From assembly GCF_038002765.1 (NCBI RefSeq), contig NZ_JBBODE010000001.1:1488001-1552000 (forward strand): 64,000 nucleotides of DNA. Reading direction: 5' to 3'. The number at the start of each line of letters is the position of its first letter. Positions within the stretch are counted from its first letter, which is position 1. The stretch is from Peribacillus sp. FSL H8-0477. GTDB lineage: Bacteria > Bacillota > Bacilli > Bacillales > DSM-1321. Below the pieces are notes generated by a model. That model searched no databases and had not been told where the DNA came from. It worked only from the letters and a program-made list of their open reading frames with translations. This document shows, piece after piece, positions 38,381 through 46,646 of this stretch. A program made the translations under genes and the position numbers.

Positions 38381-40054
38381 TTAAATATGATAGTAAACAC
38401 TAGACTCATAAGGATGTAGAGTTTGTTTCGTTTGGCTGCTGTAATTGCTGATTAACAGTTTTCCTTTTTGTATTCCCTCAATCACATAGTCATCTTCAAC
38501 TTGCTGAAGTTCTTCACTGAAATTACAGAGAACCAGTACTTTCTCTTTTTCATCTATTCTTTCATAGGCAAAGATGGAAGGATGGTCACTTAGTAACAAC
38601 TTGAAAGTACCATTTGTTATTATTTCCAAGGTTTTACGCAAGTTTATTAACTGCTGATAATGCGTAAATATGGATGAATCCTCTGCCAGTGTATTTTGAA
38701 CGTTGATATCCGGGTAACGTGAATTCACATCTATCCATGGGGTACCTGTCGTAAAGCCTGCATGTTTACGAGTGTCCCATTGCATCGGAGTACGGGCATT
38801 GTCACGACCCTTTATATAGATGGAATTTAAAATGGTTTCTTTTTCAACGCCTAAGCCTGCCTTTTCATGATACATATTCAGCGTTTCTACATCTTTATAT
38901 TGCTGAATGGATGGAAATTGGACATTGGTCATACCGATTTCCTCACCTTGATAAATATAGGGTGTGCCTTTCATCATATGCAGGCAGGTTGCCAGCATTT
39001 TAGCTGATAGAGTTCTATATTCGGTATCATTACCAAAACGTGAAACAACGCGCGGCTGATCATGATTATTCCAATATAAGCTGTTCCAACCTCTTTCATT
39101 AAGACTAGTCTGCCATTTTGCTAGGTTAGCCTTTAAGTCAGGTAGATGTAGGGGTTTCACATCCCATTTTCCTCCTGCTCCACTATCCAAATCCATATGT
39201 TCGAATGTGAAAATCATGTTCACTTCCTTATTCGCTGGGTCTGTATACAATTTGGCATCTTCAGGACTTGCACCAGGCATCTCTCCGACAGTCAGCACAT
39301 TATAACCTGCCAATGCTTCTTCATTCATTTCTTTTAAATACTCATGGATTTTCGGTCCGTTCATAAAAAATGAACTGCCATCGCCATATAATCCCCCATG
39401 AGTTGGTCCGTCAGGCAGCCCAGGTGTTTTAGAAATAAAGTTGATGACATCCATCCTGAACCCATCAATTCCTTTATCCAGCCAGAATCGCATCATCTTA
39501 TAAATATCTTGTCTAAGTTGTTTATTTTCCCAATTAAGATCAGGCTGTTTTTTTGAAAAAAGATGCAGATAGTATTCTTCAGTTGTTTCATCATACTCCC
39601 AAGCAGGACCACTAAAAATGGATCCCCAGTTATTTGGTTCTTTACCGGACACTGCTGGTTTCCAAATATAATAATCTCGATAGGGGTTATCCTTACTGCT
39701 CCGAGATTGTTTAAACCATTCATTCTCATCCGATGTATGATTAACGACTAAGTCCATAATAATTTTCAATCCTCGGCTGTGCGCTTCTTCAAGCAAGCGG
39801 TCAAACTCCGCCATTGTGCCGAACTCCTTCATTATGGAATAATAATCGCGGATATCATAGCCATTATCGTCATTTGGTGAATCGTAAATCGGACTCAACC
39901 AAATTACATCGATACCGAGTGAAGCTAAATAATCAAGTTTTTCGATGATTCCATTTAAATCTCCGATCCCATCTCCATTGGCATCCATAAAGCTTCGCGG
40001 ATATATTTGATAGACGACACTTTTCTTCCACCAGGCATTATCATTCGTATTCAA
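38381..40054 (-). CDS. GH13 alpha-glucosidase (oligo-1,6-glucosidase type)
   Basis: 557 aa cytoplasmic GH13 enzyme that releases glucose from short alpha-glucosides such as isomaltose or maltose. Conserved regions: VYQIYPRSFMDANGDGIGDL, I MDLVVNHTSDEN, II GFRMDVINFISK (nucleophile Asp), III LTVGEMPGASPEDA (acid/base Glu), IV YWNNHDQPRVVSRFG (stabilising Asp). The Val after the GFRMD nucleophile favours alpha-1,6 activity in this family. The start is TTG eight bases after AGGGG. Monocistronic; no sugar transporter or regulator adjoins it. Trehalose-6-phosphate hydrolase is a less likely alternative. Confidence 0.88.
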   Translation of the reverse strand: MNTNDNAWWKKSVVYQIYPRSFMDANGDGIGDLNGIIEKLDYLASLGIDVIWLSPIYDSPNDDNGYDIRDYYSIMKEFGTMAEFDRLLEEAHSRGLKIIMDLVVNHTSDENEWFKQSRSSKDNPYRDYYIWKPAVSGKEPNNWGSIFSGPAWEYDETTEEYYLHLFSKKQPDLNWENKQLRQDIYKMMRFWLDKGIDGFRMDVINFISKTPGLPDGPTHGGLYGDGSSFFMNGPKIHEYLKEMNEEALAGYNVLTVGEMPGASPEDAKLYTDPANKEVNMIFTFEHMDLDSGAGGKWDVKPLHLPDLKANLAKWQTSLNERGWNSLYWNNHDQPRVVSRFGNDTEYRTLSAKMLATCLHMMKGTPYIYQGEEIGMTNVQFPSIQQYKDVETLNMYHEKAGLGVEKETILNSIYIKGRDNARTPMQWDTRKHAGFTTGTPWIDVNSRYPDINVQNTLAEDSSIFTHYQQLINLRKTLEIITNGTFKLLLSDHPSIFAYERIDEKEKVLVLCNFSEELQQVEDDYVIEGIQKGKLLISNYSSQTKQTLHPYESSVYYHI

Positions 40055-40166
40055 TTCATCAACCCCTAAACAACGTTTATTGATTCATTGTAATGGTAGC
40101 ATAATTCATCGCCCCAAAACTTCTAATTATGTGAAAATATGTTTTTTTACAAACAAATACAAACTC

Positions 40167-40197
40167 AAAAAAAAGGCCAGCCGATGGCTGCACCTTA
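40167..40197 (-). terminator. Terminator at the end of moaB
   Basis: AAGG-CAGCC-ATC-GGCTG-CCTT stem with TTTTTTTT following on the minus strand; it begins at the moaB stop codon. Confidence 0.8.
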
Positions 40198-40704
40198 TAA
40201 ATCCTTTTTTAATTCTTTGATAATATGACTGATCTCTGGAAGGATAAGTTTTTCCATAGCAAGCTTCACTGCTCCTGATGAGCCGGGAGTTGCAAAGATC
40301 GCTTTATTATTCGCCGTACCAGCAGTTGCTCGTGAAAGGATTGCAGCAGAGCCAATGTCTTCTTGGTAGCTCAGCATTCGAAATAGCTCACCAAATCCTG
40401 GGATTTCCTTATCAAACAGCTTATTCACTGTTTCAATCGTTACATCCCTTTTTGCAATCCCTGTCCCACCATTTAAGAGAACCACGTCTACCTCGGTTTG
40501 ATTAAGCCCTGCTTGAATAGCAGTGGTGATTTCTTCTTGATTATCTTTAACAATCTGATAAGCCGTTACCTGATGACCATAGTCATGGATTAACGTATTC
40601 ATTAACTTACCGCTCTTATCTGTTTCTTCATTTCGTGTATCACTTACGGTTATAATTTTGCAGCGTACGGATACAGCTGTATCCTTATGCTCTTTCAAGC
40701 CCAT
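40195..40704 (-). CDS. moaB: Molybdopterin adenylyltransferase MoaB
   Basis: 169 aa MoaB/Mog domain protein of molybdenum cofactor synthesis, expected to adenylylate molybdopterin. Visible: VRCKIITVSDTRNEETDKSGKL, the MPT-binding LLNGGTGIAKRDVTIETV and ATPGSSGAVKLAMEKLILPE. Its ATG overlaps the upstream EcsC-family stop by one base (TAATG), so translation is coupled. moaB near argGH and ackA is the B. subtilis order. No other moa gene is in the window. Confidence 0.94.
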   Translation of the reverse strand: MGLKEHKDTAVSVRCKIITVSDTRNEETDKSGKLMNTLIHDYGHQVTAYQIVKDNQEEITTAIQAGLNQTEVDVVLLNGGTGIAKRDVTIETVNKLFDKEIPGFGELFRMLSYQEDIGSAAILSRATAGTANNKAIFATPGSSGAVKLAMEKLILPEISHIIKELKKDL

Positions 40705-41543
40705 TACTGATCATCCCGCTTTTCATTCAAATATCGATATTGATAGTATTTCTGAGCAAACTCACTTACCCGTCTTGTCATCTGATAATTCGTACCAGCA
40801 CCTATCGCCATAGAAATCATCGGAATCCCTTGAATAATTCGTTTACGGAACAATACAATCATCATCGCTTTTAATACCTGTTTAAATGGCTGCTCCATCC
40901 AGGAAAGATTCGTTAATTCTTCAGCTCCCTCGTAAAAATAAGGATCTTCCATATTCTTTGTTTCACGAATTAACCCTTCCCAGGCTGCACCTTGAAGCCG
41001 CTTTGGCATCGTTCCAATATGAAATACTTTAAGAGCCATCATCATCTCAAACGGTGTATTCACTTCATATCCGTAACTCATGGCTGTTAACTGAACAACA
41101 CGTACATTAATAACTGTCATAGCAGGAATATCTCCCCCAAGCAGCAGAACTCCTCCTGAACCACTTGCTCCACCCTGAACAAATGAGTAAAGTCGATGCC
41201 TGGCAATTTGTTGATCAGCTATGTATGTCAATTGATCAATTGTCAGCTTTTTATTATCTTCAATGGTCGTTATATCTTGATTAAATACCCGAGCAGCACC
41301 AAGAATTCGATCTCGCGCATCAATTTGATTCTGTGAACTTTGGACCATAGCATGTAAATGAAACAGCCACGTATCCAGCTTTGAAAAAAATTGTTCCTGG
41401 ACATTTTCTGGGAGCAAGGAAAAACTTTGTTCAAGCCATTTATCATAAAGCGCAGTAAAATCTGTTGGTCCATATTGAAGAAGCTTATCCTCCCATTCAC
41501 TTATCTCATTCCAAACCTGTATCTCACGATTAGTTAATGTCAT
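40704..41543 (-). CDS. EcsC family protein
   Basis: 279 aa. Recognised as EcsC-like from the glycine-rich middle region (SFVQGGASGSGGVLLLGGDIPAMTVINVRVVQLTAMSYGYEV) followed by KVFHIGTMPKRLQGAAWEG and GIPMISMAIGAGTNYQMTRRVSEFAQKYYQYRYL. The family name comes from the third gene of the ecs ABC transporter operon; its role is unknown. Weakly hydrophobic central segments suggest peripheral membrane association. Coupled to moaB by a one-base overlap. Confidence 0.82.
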   Translation of the reverse strand: MTLTNREIQVWNEISEWEDKLLQYGPTDFTALYDKWLEQSFSLLPENVQEQFFSKLDTWLFHLHAMVQSSQNQIDARDRILGAARVFNQDITTIEDNKKLTIDQLTYIADQQIARHRLYSFVQGGASGSGGVLLLGGDIPAMTVINVRVVQLTAMSYGYEVNTPFEMMMALKVFHIGTMPKRLQGAAWEGLIRETKNMEDPYFYEGAEELTNLSWMEQPFKQVLKAMMIVLFRKRIIQGIPMISMAIGAGTNYQMTRRVSEFAQKYYQYRYLNEKRDDQ

Positions 41544-41784
41544 TTTCCCGCCTCCAATTTGGATTATTCTCCCTGTATTATAACATAGGGCCTGCGTGTT
41601 CTTAAAATGATAGAGCAGACACTGCGTTGTACGAAAGACGATGAAATATCCCCAGATTATGTCGGATTGTATAAGTCAAGCTAGGACACGAGGGATGTAA
41701 TCCTCCAGAGTCGAATCTATATTACAAGTCCGCTAAAATAACAAATTAGTTGAACAGAGTTACCCAAAAAGGTTTTACTGATTG
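41544..41784. other. Intergenic region upstream of EcsC-moaB
   Basis: About 240 bases between the DUF3862-like gene and the EcsC gene. Contains an imperfect hairpin (GAGGGAT-GTA-ATCCTC, near 41690) but no open frame. I see no clear promoter for ecsC-moaB in it. Confidence 0.4.
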
Positions 41785-41816
41785 CAAAAAACAGTCACCT
41801 ATTTAAGGTAACTGTT
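41785..41816 (-). terminator. Terminator after the DUF3862-like gene
   Basis: AACAGTTACCTT and AGGTGACTGTT arms with one mismatch, then TTTTTTGC on the minus strand. Confidence 0.75.
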
Positions 41817-41873
41817 GAATTATTGACTGAGCCTATCTAAAGAGGTAACAAAGGGGAAAAGTTCCCTCGTCCC

Positions 41874-42590
41874 TTATTTTAATCCAAATTGATTTTTAGA
41901 AGTTAGTTTGTTGTCTTCAAAGTAGAAATCGACATAACGGAAATCATAAGTAACATCATTCTCATAATTCCATTCATAAGATGTATTTGTATGAATTATT
42001 TCACCTATTTCCTCGAAGTCATCATCGTACACAGTCTCATTCCAAGAGGAATCGTAACTCAATGTCATTTTTTCGCCGGTAATCGCCACTACTTGCTTAT
42101 ACGTCATGCCTATTGCAACCTTATTATACTCTTTTAGTGTAATGGTAATTGGTTGCGGTGTATAAAAGTATCCCTTAGCTTTTTTGGTGTACTTTGTCCA
42201 AACATTAGAAATGTATTTCTTCACATACTTAGCAGGAATATAAACGGTCGCCGTTTTAGTTTTCTTGACCCATTTGCCCTTTGTTTTTACATAAGTCGTG
42301 TAGTTGAATGAATCTTTGTACCAAGAGGTGTTGTGCTTTTTGACGGCATTTTTCGCAGGAACTTTTACGTTAACTAATTTTCCTTTATAATTTCGTGCCG
42401 TTAACTTAGATTTTGTGCTTGCTCTCGTGTAAGCCTGTGTACTTGTTGAGGTCTTGTAAGTTACCTTCTTAACTTTGTCATAATCTACAAATGATACGGT
42501 ACTATAAGAAAAAGTATTATTGTATTTTTTTAAGCTAACTTTAGCCGTTGTTTTTGCACGTATCGTTTTGCCTTTAGAATCTTGCACCAT
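41874..42590 (-). CDS. DUF3862/BLIP-like C-terminal domain protein, apparently 5'-truncated
   Basis: 238 aa. The last 90 residues (ITLKEYNKVAIGMTYKQVVAITGE ... YFEDNKLTSKNQFGLK) resemble the DUF3862/BLIP-type fold of Bacillus lipoproteins. Before it are two imperfect Lys/Thr/Tyr-rich repeats (SKGKTIRAKTTAKVSLKKYNNTFSYST and YKGKLVNVKVPAKNAVKKHNTSWYKDSFNYTT), SH3-like or cell-wall-binding in style. Such proteins are normally secreted, yet there is no signal peptide, and the ATG has no Shine-Dalgarno; only eight in-frame codons precede it after a stop. The 5' end is probably lost. It interrupts the otherwise conserved moaB-ackA neighbourhood and may be acquired DNA. Confidence 0.6.
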   Translation of the reverse strand: MVQDSKGKTIRAKTTAKVSLKKYNNTFSYSTVSFVDYDKVKKVTYKTSTSTQAYTRASTKSKLTARNYKGKLVNVKVPAKNAVKKHNTSWYKDSFNYTTYVKTKGKWVKKTKTATVYIPAKYVKKYISNVWTKYTKKAKGYFYTPQPITITLKEYNKVAIGMTYKQVVAITGEKMTLSYDSSWNETVYDDDFEEIGEIIHTNTSYEWNYENDVTYDFRYVDFYFEDNKLTSKNQFGLK

Positions 42591-42814
42591 ACGATAGTTG
42601 TCGTCTATTGACTATTCAGGAACTTGGCTCGCAAAACCCTACTATATTATAACGAATAATTTTACTGAACTATAATTATTTTAATATACTATTTTTGAAA
42701 ATATAACTATCTTATACATATATTAAGGTGTTGTAGATTCACCTTTCACTTTTTTACGCCGAATATCGACAATTGAAAAGTTAGTCCTATCAGTGATTTC
42801 CTTTTAATTGAGCC
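42591..42814. other. AT-rich region upstream of the DUF3862-like gene
   Basis: About 220 very AT-rich bases. A TATAAT on the minus strand near 42645-42650 could be a -10 without a recognisable -35. No remnant of a signal-peptide-coding exon was recognised in any minus-strand frame. Confidence 0.4.
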
Positions 42815-42865
42815 AAAAAAAACAACCTTCTCTCTTGTATAATAAAACACAATAAAAGGTTGTTT
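42815..42865 (-). terminator. Terminator after ackA
   Basis: AACAACCTT and AAGGTTGTT arms around a ~26-nt AT-rich loop, followed by TTTTTTTT on the minus strand. Confidence 0.75.
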
Positions 42866-42882
42866 ATCATCTTTATGAGAAA

Positions 42883-44085
42883 TCAATAAACCTTGGAGCC
42901 GCTTGTTAAGCGGATCACGTCTCTTGCTATCATTACTTCTTCATTAGTTGGGATGACAATGACTTTTACTGGAGAATGCGGATAATTGACAAAGGCTTCT
43001 TCTCCACGAACCCGATTAAGTGCAGGATCCCAGTAGACGCCCATAAATTCAAGACCTTTGAGGACTGAAGCCCGGATGGTCGTACTATTTTCACCGATAC
43101 CTGCTGTGAAGATAATTGCATCCACCCCGCTCATTCTGGCCGCATAGGATCCAATATATTTATGAATATGGCTGGCAAAAACCTCAAGGGCTAGTTTTGC
43201 CCGTTCATTTCCTTTATCCGCTTCTATTTCAATATCACGAAGATCACTTGAGAACCCAGAAAGAGCCAGCATACCGCTTTGTTTATTTAGTATCTGGAGC
43301 ACTTCTTCTACATTCTTTCCTGTTTTCTCCATAATATAAGGAATTAAGGCTGGATCAATATCACCGGAACGTGTGCCCATTGTTACCCCCGCGAGCGGAG
43401 TAAAGCCCATTGAAGTATCGATGGATTTTCCACCTTCAATAGCCGCGATACTTGCTCCATTTCCTAAATGACAGGAAATAATCCGTAATTGATCAATGGG
43501 TCTTCCAAGCATAGCAGATGCGCGTTGTGATACATATTTGTGGGATGTCCCATGAAATCCATATTTTCTAATCCGATAATTTTGGTAATATTCATAAGGT
43601 AAACTGTACATATAAGAGTTACTTGGCATAGTTTGATGAAAAGCCGTATCAAAAACAGCAACCGAAGGAACGTCACCAAGAATTTGCTTAAAGGCGTGAA
43701 TACCTGTAAGATTTGCCGGATTATGCAGCGGTGCTAAATCAGACAGATTTTCAATTCTTTTAATGATTTCACTCGTAAGAATCACTGAATCACTGAACTC
43801 TTCACCGCCATGAACTACTCGATGGCCAACTCCATCAATTTCTGTATATGAATTGATAATCTCAAATTCTATCAGTTTTTCGAGCAACAAGGATACTGCT
43901 ATGTCATGGTTAGGAATATCTTTCGTTTCAGTGACTTTCTCACCATTCACCGAAATCGTAAAAATAGACTCCTTCAAGCCAATCCTTTCAACAAGCCCTT
44001 TGGTAATCACATTTTCACTTGGCATGTTAAAAAGCTGGAATTTCAAAGAGGAACTGCCTGCATTTATCGCTAATATTTTAGACAT
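42883..44085 (-). CDS. ackA: Acetate kinase
   Basis: 400 aa ASKHA-fold kinase converting acetyl phosphate and ADP to acetate and ATP in overflow metabolism. Signatures are [13 protein letters not shown] at the N-terminus, the VGHRVVHGG segment, [17 protein letters not shown], the ATP-site [28 protein letters not shown] and the terminal [21 protein letters not shown]. An upstream cre and sigma-A promoter (44168-44233) suggest activation by CcpA on glucose, as in B. subtilis. It follows ytxK after a terminator. Confidence 0.97.
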   Translation of the reverse strand: MSKILAINAGSSSLKFQLFNMPSENVITKGLVERIGLKESIFTISVNGEKVTETKDIPNHDIAVSLLLEKLIEFEIINSYTEIDGVGHRVVHGGEEFSDSVILTSEIIKRIENLSDLAPLHNPANLTGIHAFKQILGDVPSVAVFDTAFHQTMPSNSYMYSLPYEYYQNYRIRKYGFHGTSHKYVSQRASAMLGRPIDQLRIISCHLGNGASIAAIEGGKSIDTSMGFTPLAGVTMGTRSGDIDPALIPYIMEKTGKNVEEVLQILNKQSGMLALSGFSSDLRDIEIEADKGNERAKLALEVFASHIHKYIGSYAARMSGVDAIIFTAGIGENSTTIRASVLKGLEFMGVYWDPALNRVRGEEAFVNYPHSPVKVIVIPTNEEVMIARDVIRLTSGSKVY

Positions 44086-44167
44086 GTTTCTGCCCCATTT
44101 CCCTATTATCGCATCTATCTCAATTGTTAGTAAATCACTTATCGACTAATAACTACCATCTTCTTTC

Positions 44168-44196
44168 ATTTAAACATTCTATGAACCAGCTTTCAA
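44168..44196 (-). promoter_or_regulatory. Sigma-A promoter of ackA
   Basis: TTGAAA (44196-44191), 17 bases, TTAAAT (44173-44168) on the minus strand. The start site would be about 75 nt before the ATG. Confidence 0.5.
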
Positions 44197-44219
44197 GAAT
44201 TAGCCTCAGGTAGATTGAG

Positions 44220-44233
44220 TGACAACGTTCAAA
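44220..44233. promoter_or_regulatory. cre site upstream of the ackA promoter
   Basis: TGACAACGTTCAAA matches TGWAANCGNTNWCA at 12 of 14 positions. Its centre is about 65 bases upstream of the predicted start site, the side and approximate distance at which CcpA activates B. subtilis ackA. Confidence 0.5.
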
Positions 44234-44272
44234 TTACATAGTTTCGACACAATTCTACAAATTCATTACCCA

Positions 44273-44308
44273 TAAAAAAAGTTGATACCCGGTTAAGAGT
44301 ATCAACTT
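44273..44308 (-). terminator. Terminator after ytxK
   Basis: AAGTTGATAC and GTATCAACTT, a perfect 10-bp stem, followed by TTTTTTATG on the minus strand. It separates ytxK from ackA. Confidence 0.85.
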
Positions 44309-44316
44309 CTTGATCA

Positions 44317-45303
44317 TTATTTATCTACGTTAACCCATTCATCAATCTTATTAAGAATTGCTTGGGTAGCAGCTGCATCTGACAGCTTCGGCAGTGTGAC
44401 TAGCAATGCTTTTTTGGGAGGATTAATTCCCTCTTTTTTCTTTTGTAGAATCAGGATACTTTTGGCAGCTGACTCGTTTTTAAACATAGACAATGGAAGC
44501 TGAACCATTCCTTGAATATGTGTTTGACTGGTCAAATATTTATTAAGCTTAGGTGCTTCTGCAGAGACAAACAGCTCATTGGGGATAATTAAAAATAAAT
44601 ATCCGCCTTCTTTCAGATGATTAATTCCTTGTTCAATAAATAAATGATGGGAATAAGAATGCCCTTGATCAGCTTTCAGCTCATAGTCAGAAGCACGTAC
44701 ATCGTTCGGATAATAACCGACTGGCAGATCGCTGACGACAAGATCAACTGGATCAATAAATAGTGGTTCTAAACTGTCCTGATTGTATAGTTGAATAGGA
44801 TGCTCTTGAAGATTTGCCCCTGCGTAAGCTAATTTTATTAGGGTTTCATCCACATCAATGCCAAAAGAGGAAATTTCTTTTTCGGGCAATTGGTTTAGGA
44901 TGGTAAACAGCAAATTCCCTGTACCAACGGCAGGTTCAAGCAGCGTCATTTCTTTTTTTTCAGCTGTGAATTTATTAATTAAATAGCTGACAAACATACC
45001 TACAGCATCAGGTGTCATTTGGTGATTAGGCTGAACGTTTTCTTTCATGCCTTTAAGAATCGCAAGCTGGTATGCTTTACGAATATCTTCCTTCGAAAAC
45101 GTATCCGTTCTAAATGAGTCATAAATTTTCATTAATCGTTTTTTTGCTAGTTCGCTTATTTCTTCCTGAACCACTGATCCATGAAAGAAGTTTTCACCTG
45201 TTTCACCAAGTGCATCTAAATAAGTGCACGAGAGATCTTCTTGCAGAATTTGAGCGGTTTCATCAAATTTATGGAATAACTCTTCAATTGGGGCAAAATT
45301 CAC
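44317..45303 (-). CDS. ytxK: Class I SAM-dependent methyltransferase YtxK
   Basis: 328 aa, near the 329 aa of B. subtilis YtxK. Resembles the N6-adenine DNA methylase domain of type I HsdM: N-terminal helical part, then SAM motif LLEPAVGTGNLLFTIL and motif IV as VVSDLPVGYYP instead of NPPY/F. The substitution, and the absence of any restriction or specificity subunit nearby, argue against a restriction-modification role. The substrate is unknown. Located upstream of ackA as in B. subtilis. Confidence 0.9.
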   Translation of the reverse strand: MNFAPIEELFHKFDETAQILQEDLSCTYLDALGETGENFFHGSVVQEEISELAKKRLMKIYDSFRTDTFSKEDIRKAYQLAILKGMKENVQPNHQMTPDAVGMFVSYLINKFTAEKKEMTLLEPAVGTGNLLFTILNQLPEKEISSFGIDVDETLIKLAYAGANLQEHPIQLYNQDSLEPLFIDPVDLVVSDLPVGYYPNDVRASDYELKADQGHSYSHHLFIEQGINHLKEGGYLFLIIPNELFVSAEAPKLNKYLTSQTHIQGMVQLPLSMFKNESAAKSILILQKKKEGINPPKKALLVTLPKLSDAAATQAILNKIDEWVNVDK

Positions 45304-45401
45304 TTCATAATTCCTCCTGTTTGTTTCTTTTTCTTATTCTAAATCTCTTATGACGGGGACACAAGCGAGAAGATTACATATTACCTATTTTTTAACGAGG
45401 A

Positions 45402-45440
45402 AAGATAAAGAAAACCGGTTACAGGATAACCGGTCCTCTT
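45402..45440 (-). terminator. Terminator after tpx
   Basis: ACCGGTTA and TAACCGGT arms on the minus strand with flanking AAAGA/TCTTT pairs and a short T run (TTTTCTTT), nine bases after the tpx stop. Confidence 0.75.
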
Positions 45441-45448
45441 TATATCTA

Positions 45449-45949
45449 TTACTTAGCAGAACGCGCAGCATCTAATGCGGCTTCATAATTTGGATGATTC
45501 GATCCTTCACCTACATACTCTACATAGGTAACTCGATCGTCACGATCAATGACGAATACAGAACGTGCTAAAAGGCGAAGTTCTTCCATAATGACTCCAT
45601 ATGCTTGACCAAAGGACAAATCACGATGATCCGATAGAACTTGAACATTTTCTAGTCCCGCAGCGGCGCACCAACGTCGTTGAGCAAAAGGAAGATCCAC
45701 ACTAATGGTTAATACCTTTACACCCTCAAGTTTTGCTGCTTCTTCATTAAAGCGTCTAGTCTGTTTCTCACAAACTCCTGTATCAATGGAAGGAATAACG
45801 CTGATAATTCGAACAGATCCCTTAGAATCGTTCAACGTCACCTCCGAAAGATCATTAGCAAGTACCGTAAAGTTTTTCGCTTGATCTCCCACTTTAACTT
45901 CTGATCCCAGGATTGTTACGGGATTGTGTTTAAACGTAACCTGTGTCAA
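45449..45949 (-). CDS. tpx: Thiol peroxidase
   Basis: 166 aa atypical 2-Cys peroxiredoxin reducing hydrogen peroxide and alkyl hydroperoxides with thioredoxin. The peroxidatic Cys60 is in [14 protein letters not shown] and the resolving Cys94 in RRWCAAAG; the active-site Thr and Arg ([19 protein letters not shown]) are present. The start is TTG, eight bases after AAAGGAGG; no ATG or GTG alternative exists nearby. Monocistronic between two terminators. Confidence 0.96.
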   Translation of the reverse strand: MTQVTFKHNPVTILGSEVKVGDQAKNFTVLANDLSEVTLNDSKGSVRIISVIPSIDTGVCEKQTRRFNEEAAKLEGVKVLTISVDLPFAQRRWCAAAGLENVQVLSDHRDLSFGQAYGVIMEELRLLARSVFVIDRDDRVTYVEYVGEGSNHPNYEAALDAARSAK

Positions 45950-46037
45950 AAAAACGCCTCCTTTAATTCAATATGTACAGTGCTAATGATAGGTGGTTCG
46001 TATTCATAATGCAACGAATACACGCTCACTTACTTTC

Positions 46038-46069
46038 AAAAGGCTATTTCCGCTTGGAAATAGCCTTTT
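46038..46069 (-). terminator. Terminator after ytfJ
   Basis: AAAAGGCTATTTCC and GGAAATAGCCTTTT form a perfect 14-bp stem with a 4-nt loop; the T tract is in the stem. Confidence 0.85.
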
Positions 46070-46081
46070 ACAAAAATTAAA

Positions 46082-46630
46082 TTAGAAATTATCAAAGGAT
46101 TCCTTTTTCTCGTTTCCTTGGCTTTGGCTGCTATCTTGGTTTTGGTTTCTGTCTTGGCTTTGATTTCTATCTTGGTTTTGGTCATGTTTTTGATTTTTAT
46201 CTTGGCTTTTTGTTTGGTTTTGATTCTGGTTCTTATTGTTCTCTTTGCTCGCTGAAAGGATAGATTGAATTTTTTCGACGACGGCCGGAGCCATATCTAA
46301 TATTTTATCGACTAAATGAGTCCCTTCATCTAGATGAAGCATTTTCACACCTTTTGAGCCTACAATGAGAAAAGCGATAGGGGTTATTGACACACCGCCC
46401 CCGGTACCACCGCCAAATGGTACAGTTTGCTGTCCTTGTTGGGAATGTCCTTGATCAATAACAAATTCGCTGCCGCCCGCTGCAAAGCCAAACCCTACTT
46501 TAGATACGGTTAATATAACGCTGCCATCTGGCGTCTCAACAGGATCACCAATAATTGTGTTTACATCCACCATTTCTTTTAAATTTTCCATTGCTGCTGA
46601 CATTAGGCCAGTAATCGGATGGTCCGACAT
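46082..46630 (-). CDS. ytfJ: GerW family sporulation protein YtfJ with long Asn/Gln-rich tail
   Basis: 182 aa. Residues 1-125 are a typical GerW/YtfJ domain: MSDHPITGLMSAAMENLKEMVD, NTIIGDPVETPDGSVILTVSKVGFGFAAGGSEF, GGGTGGGVSITPIAFLIV and a C-terminal helix. GerW is made during sporulation and is needed for proper L-alanine-triggered germination. About 50 further residues consist of imperfect (K/D)NQ(N/D/S)Q repeats, making the protein some 30 residues longer than the 151 aa B. subtilis form. Start at 46630 after TGGAGG; a GTG five codons upstream overlaps it. Directly behind ytfI. Confidence 0.92.
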   Translation of the reverse strand: MSDHPITGLMSAAMENLKEMVDVNTIIGDPVETPDGSVILTVSKVGFGFAAGGSEFVIDQGHSQQGQQTVPFGGGTGGGVSITPIAFLIVGSKGVKMLHLDEGTHLVDKILDMAPAVVEKIQSILSASKENNKNQNQNQTKSQDKNQKHDQNQDRNQSQDRNQNQDSSQSQGNEKKESFDNF

Positions 46631-46646
46631 ATCATTTGCCTCCACT

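Noticed and set aside
40055-40110. cre site upstream of alpha-glucosidase (core AAACGTT)
   Set aside because: Both outer half-sites mismatch the consensus (four mismatches).
44317-45303. YtxK as the modification subunit of a type I restriction system
   Set aside because: Motif IV is DLPVGYY rather than NPPY/F, and no HsdR or HsdS gene is nearby; the locus is the conserved B. subtilis ytxK position.
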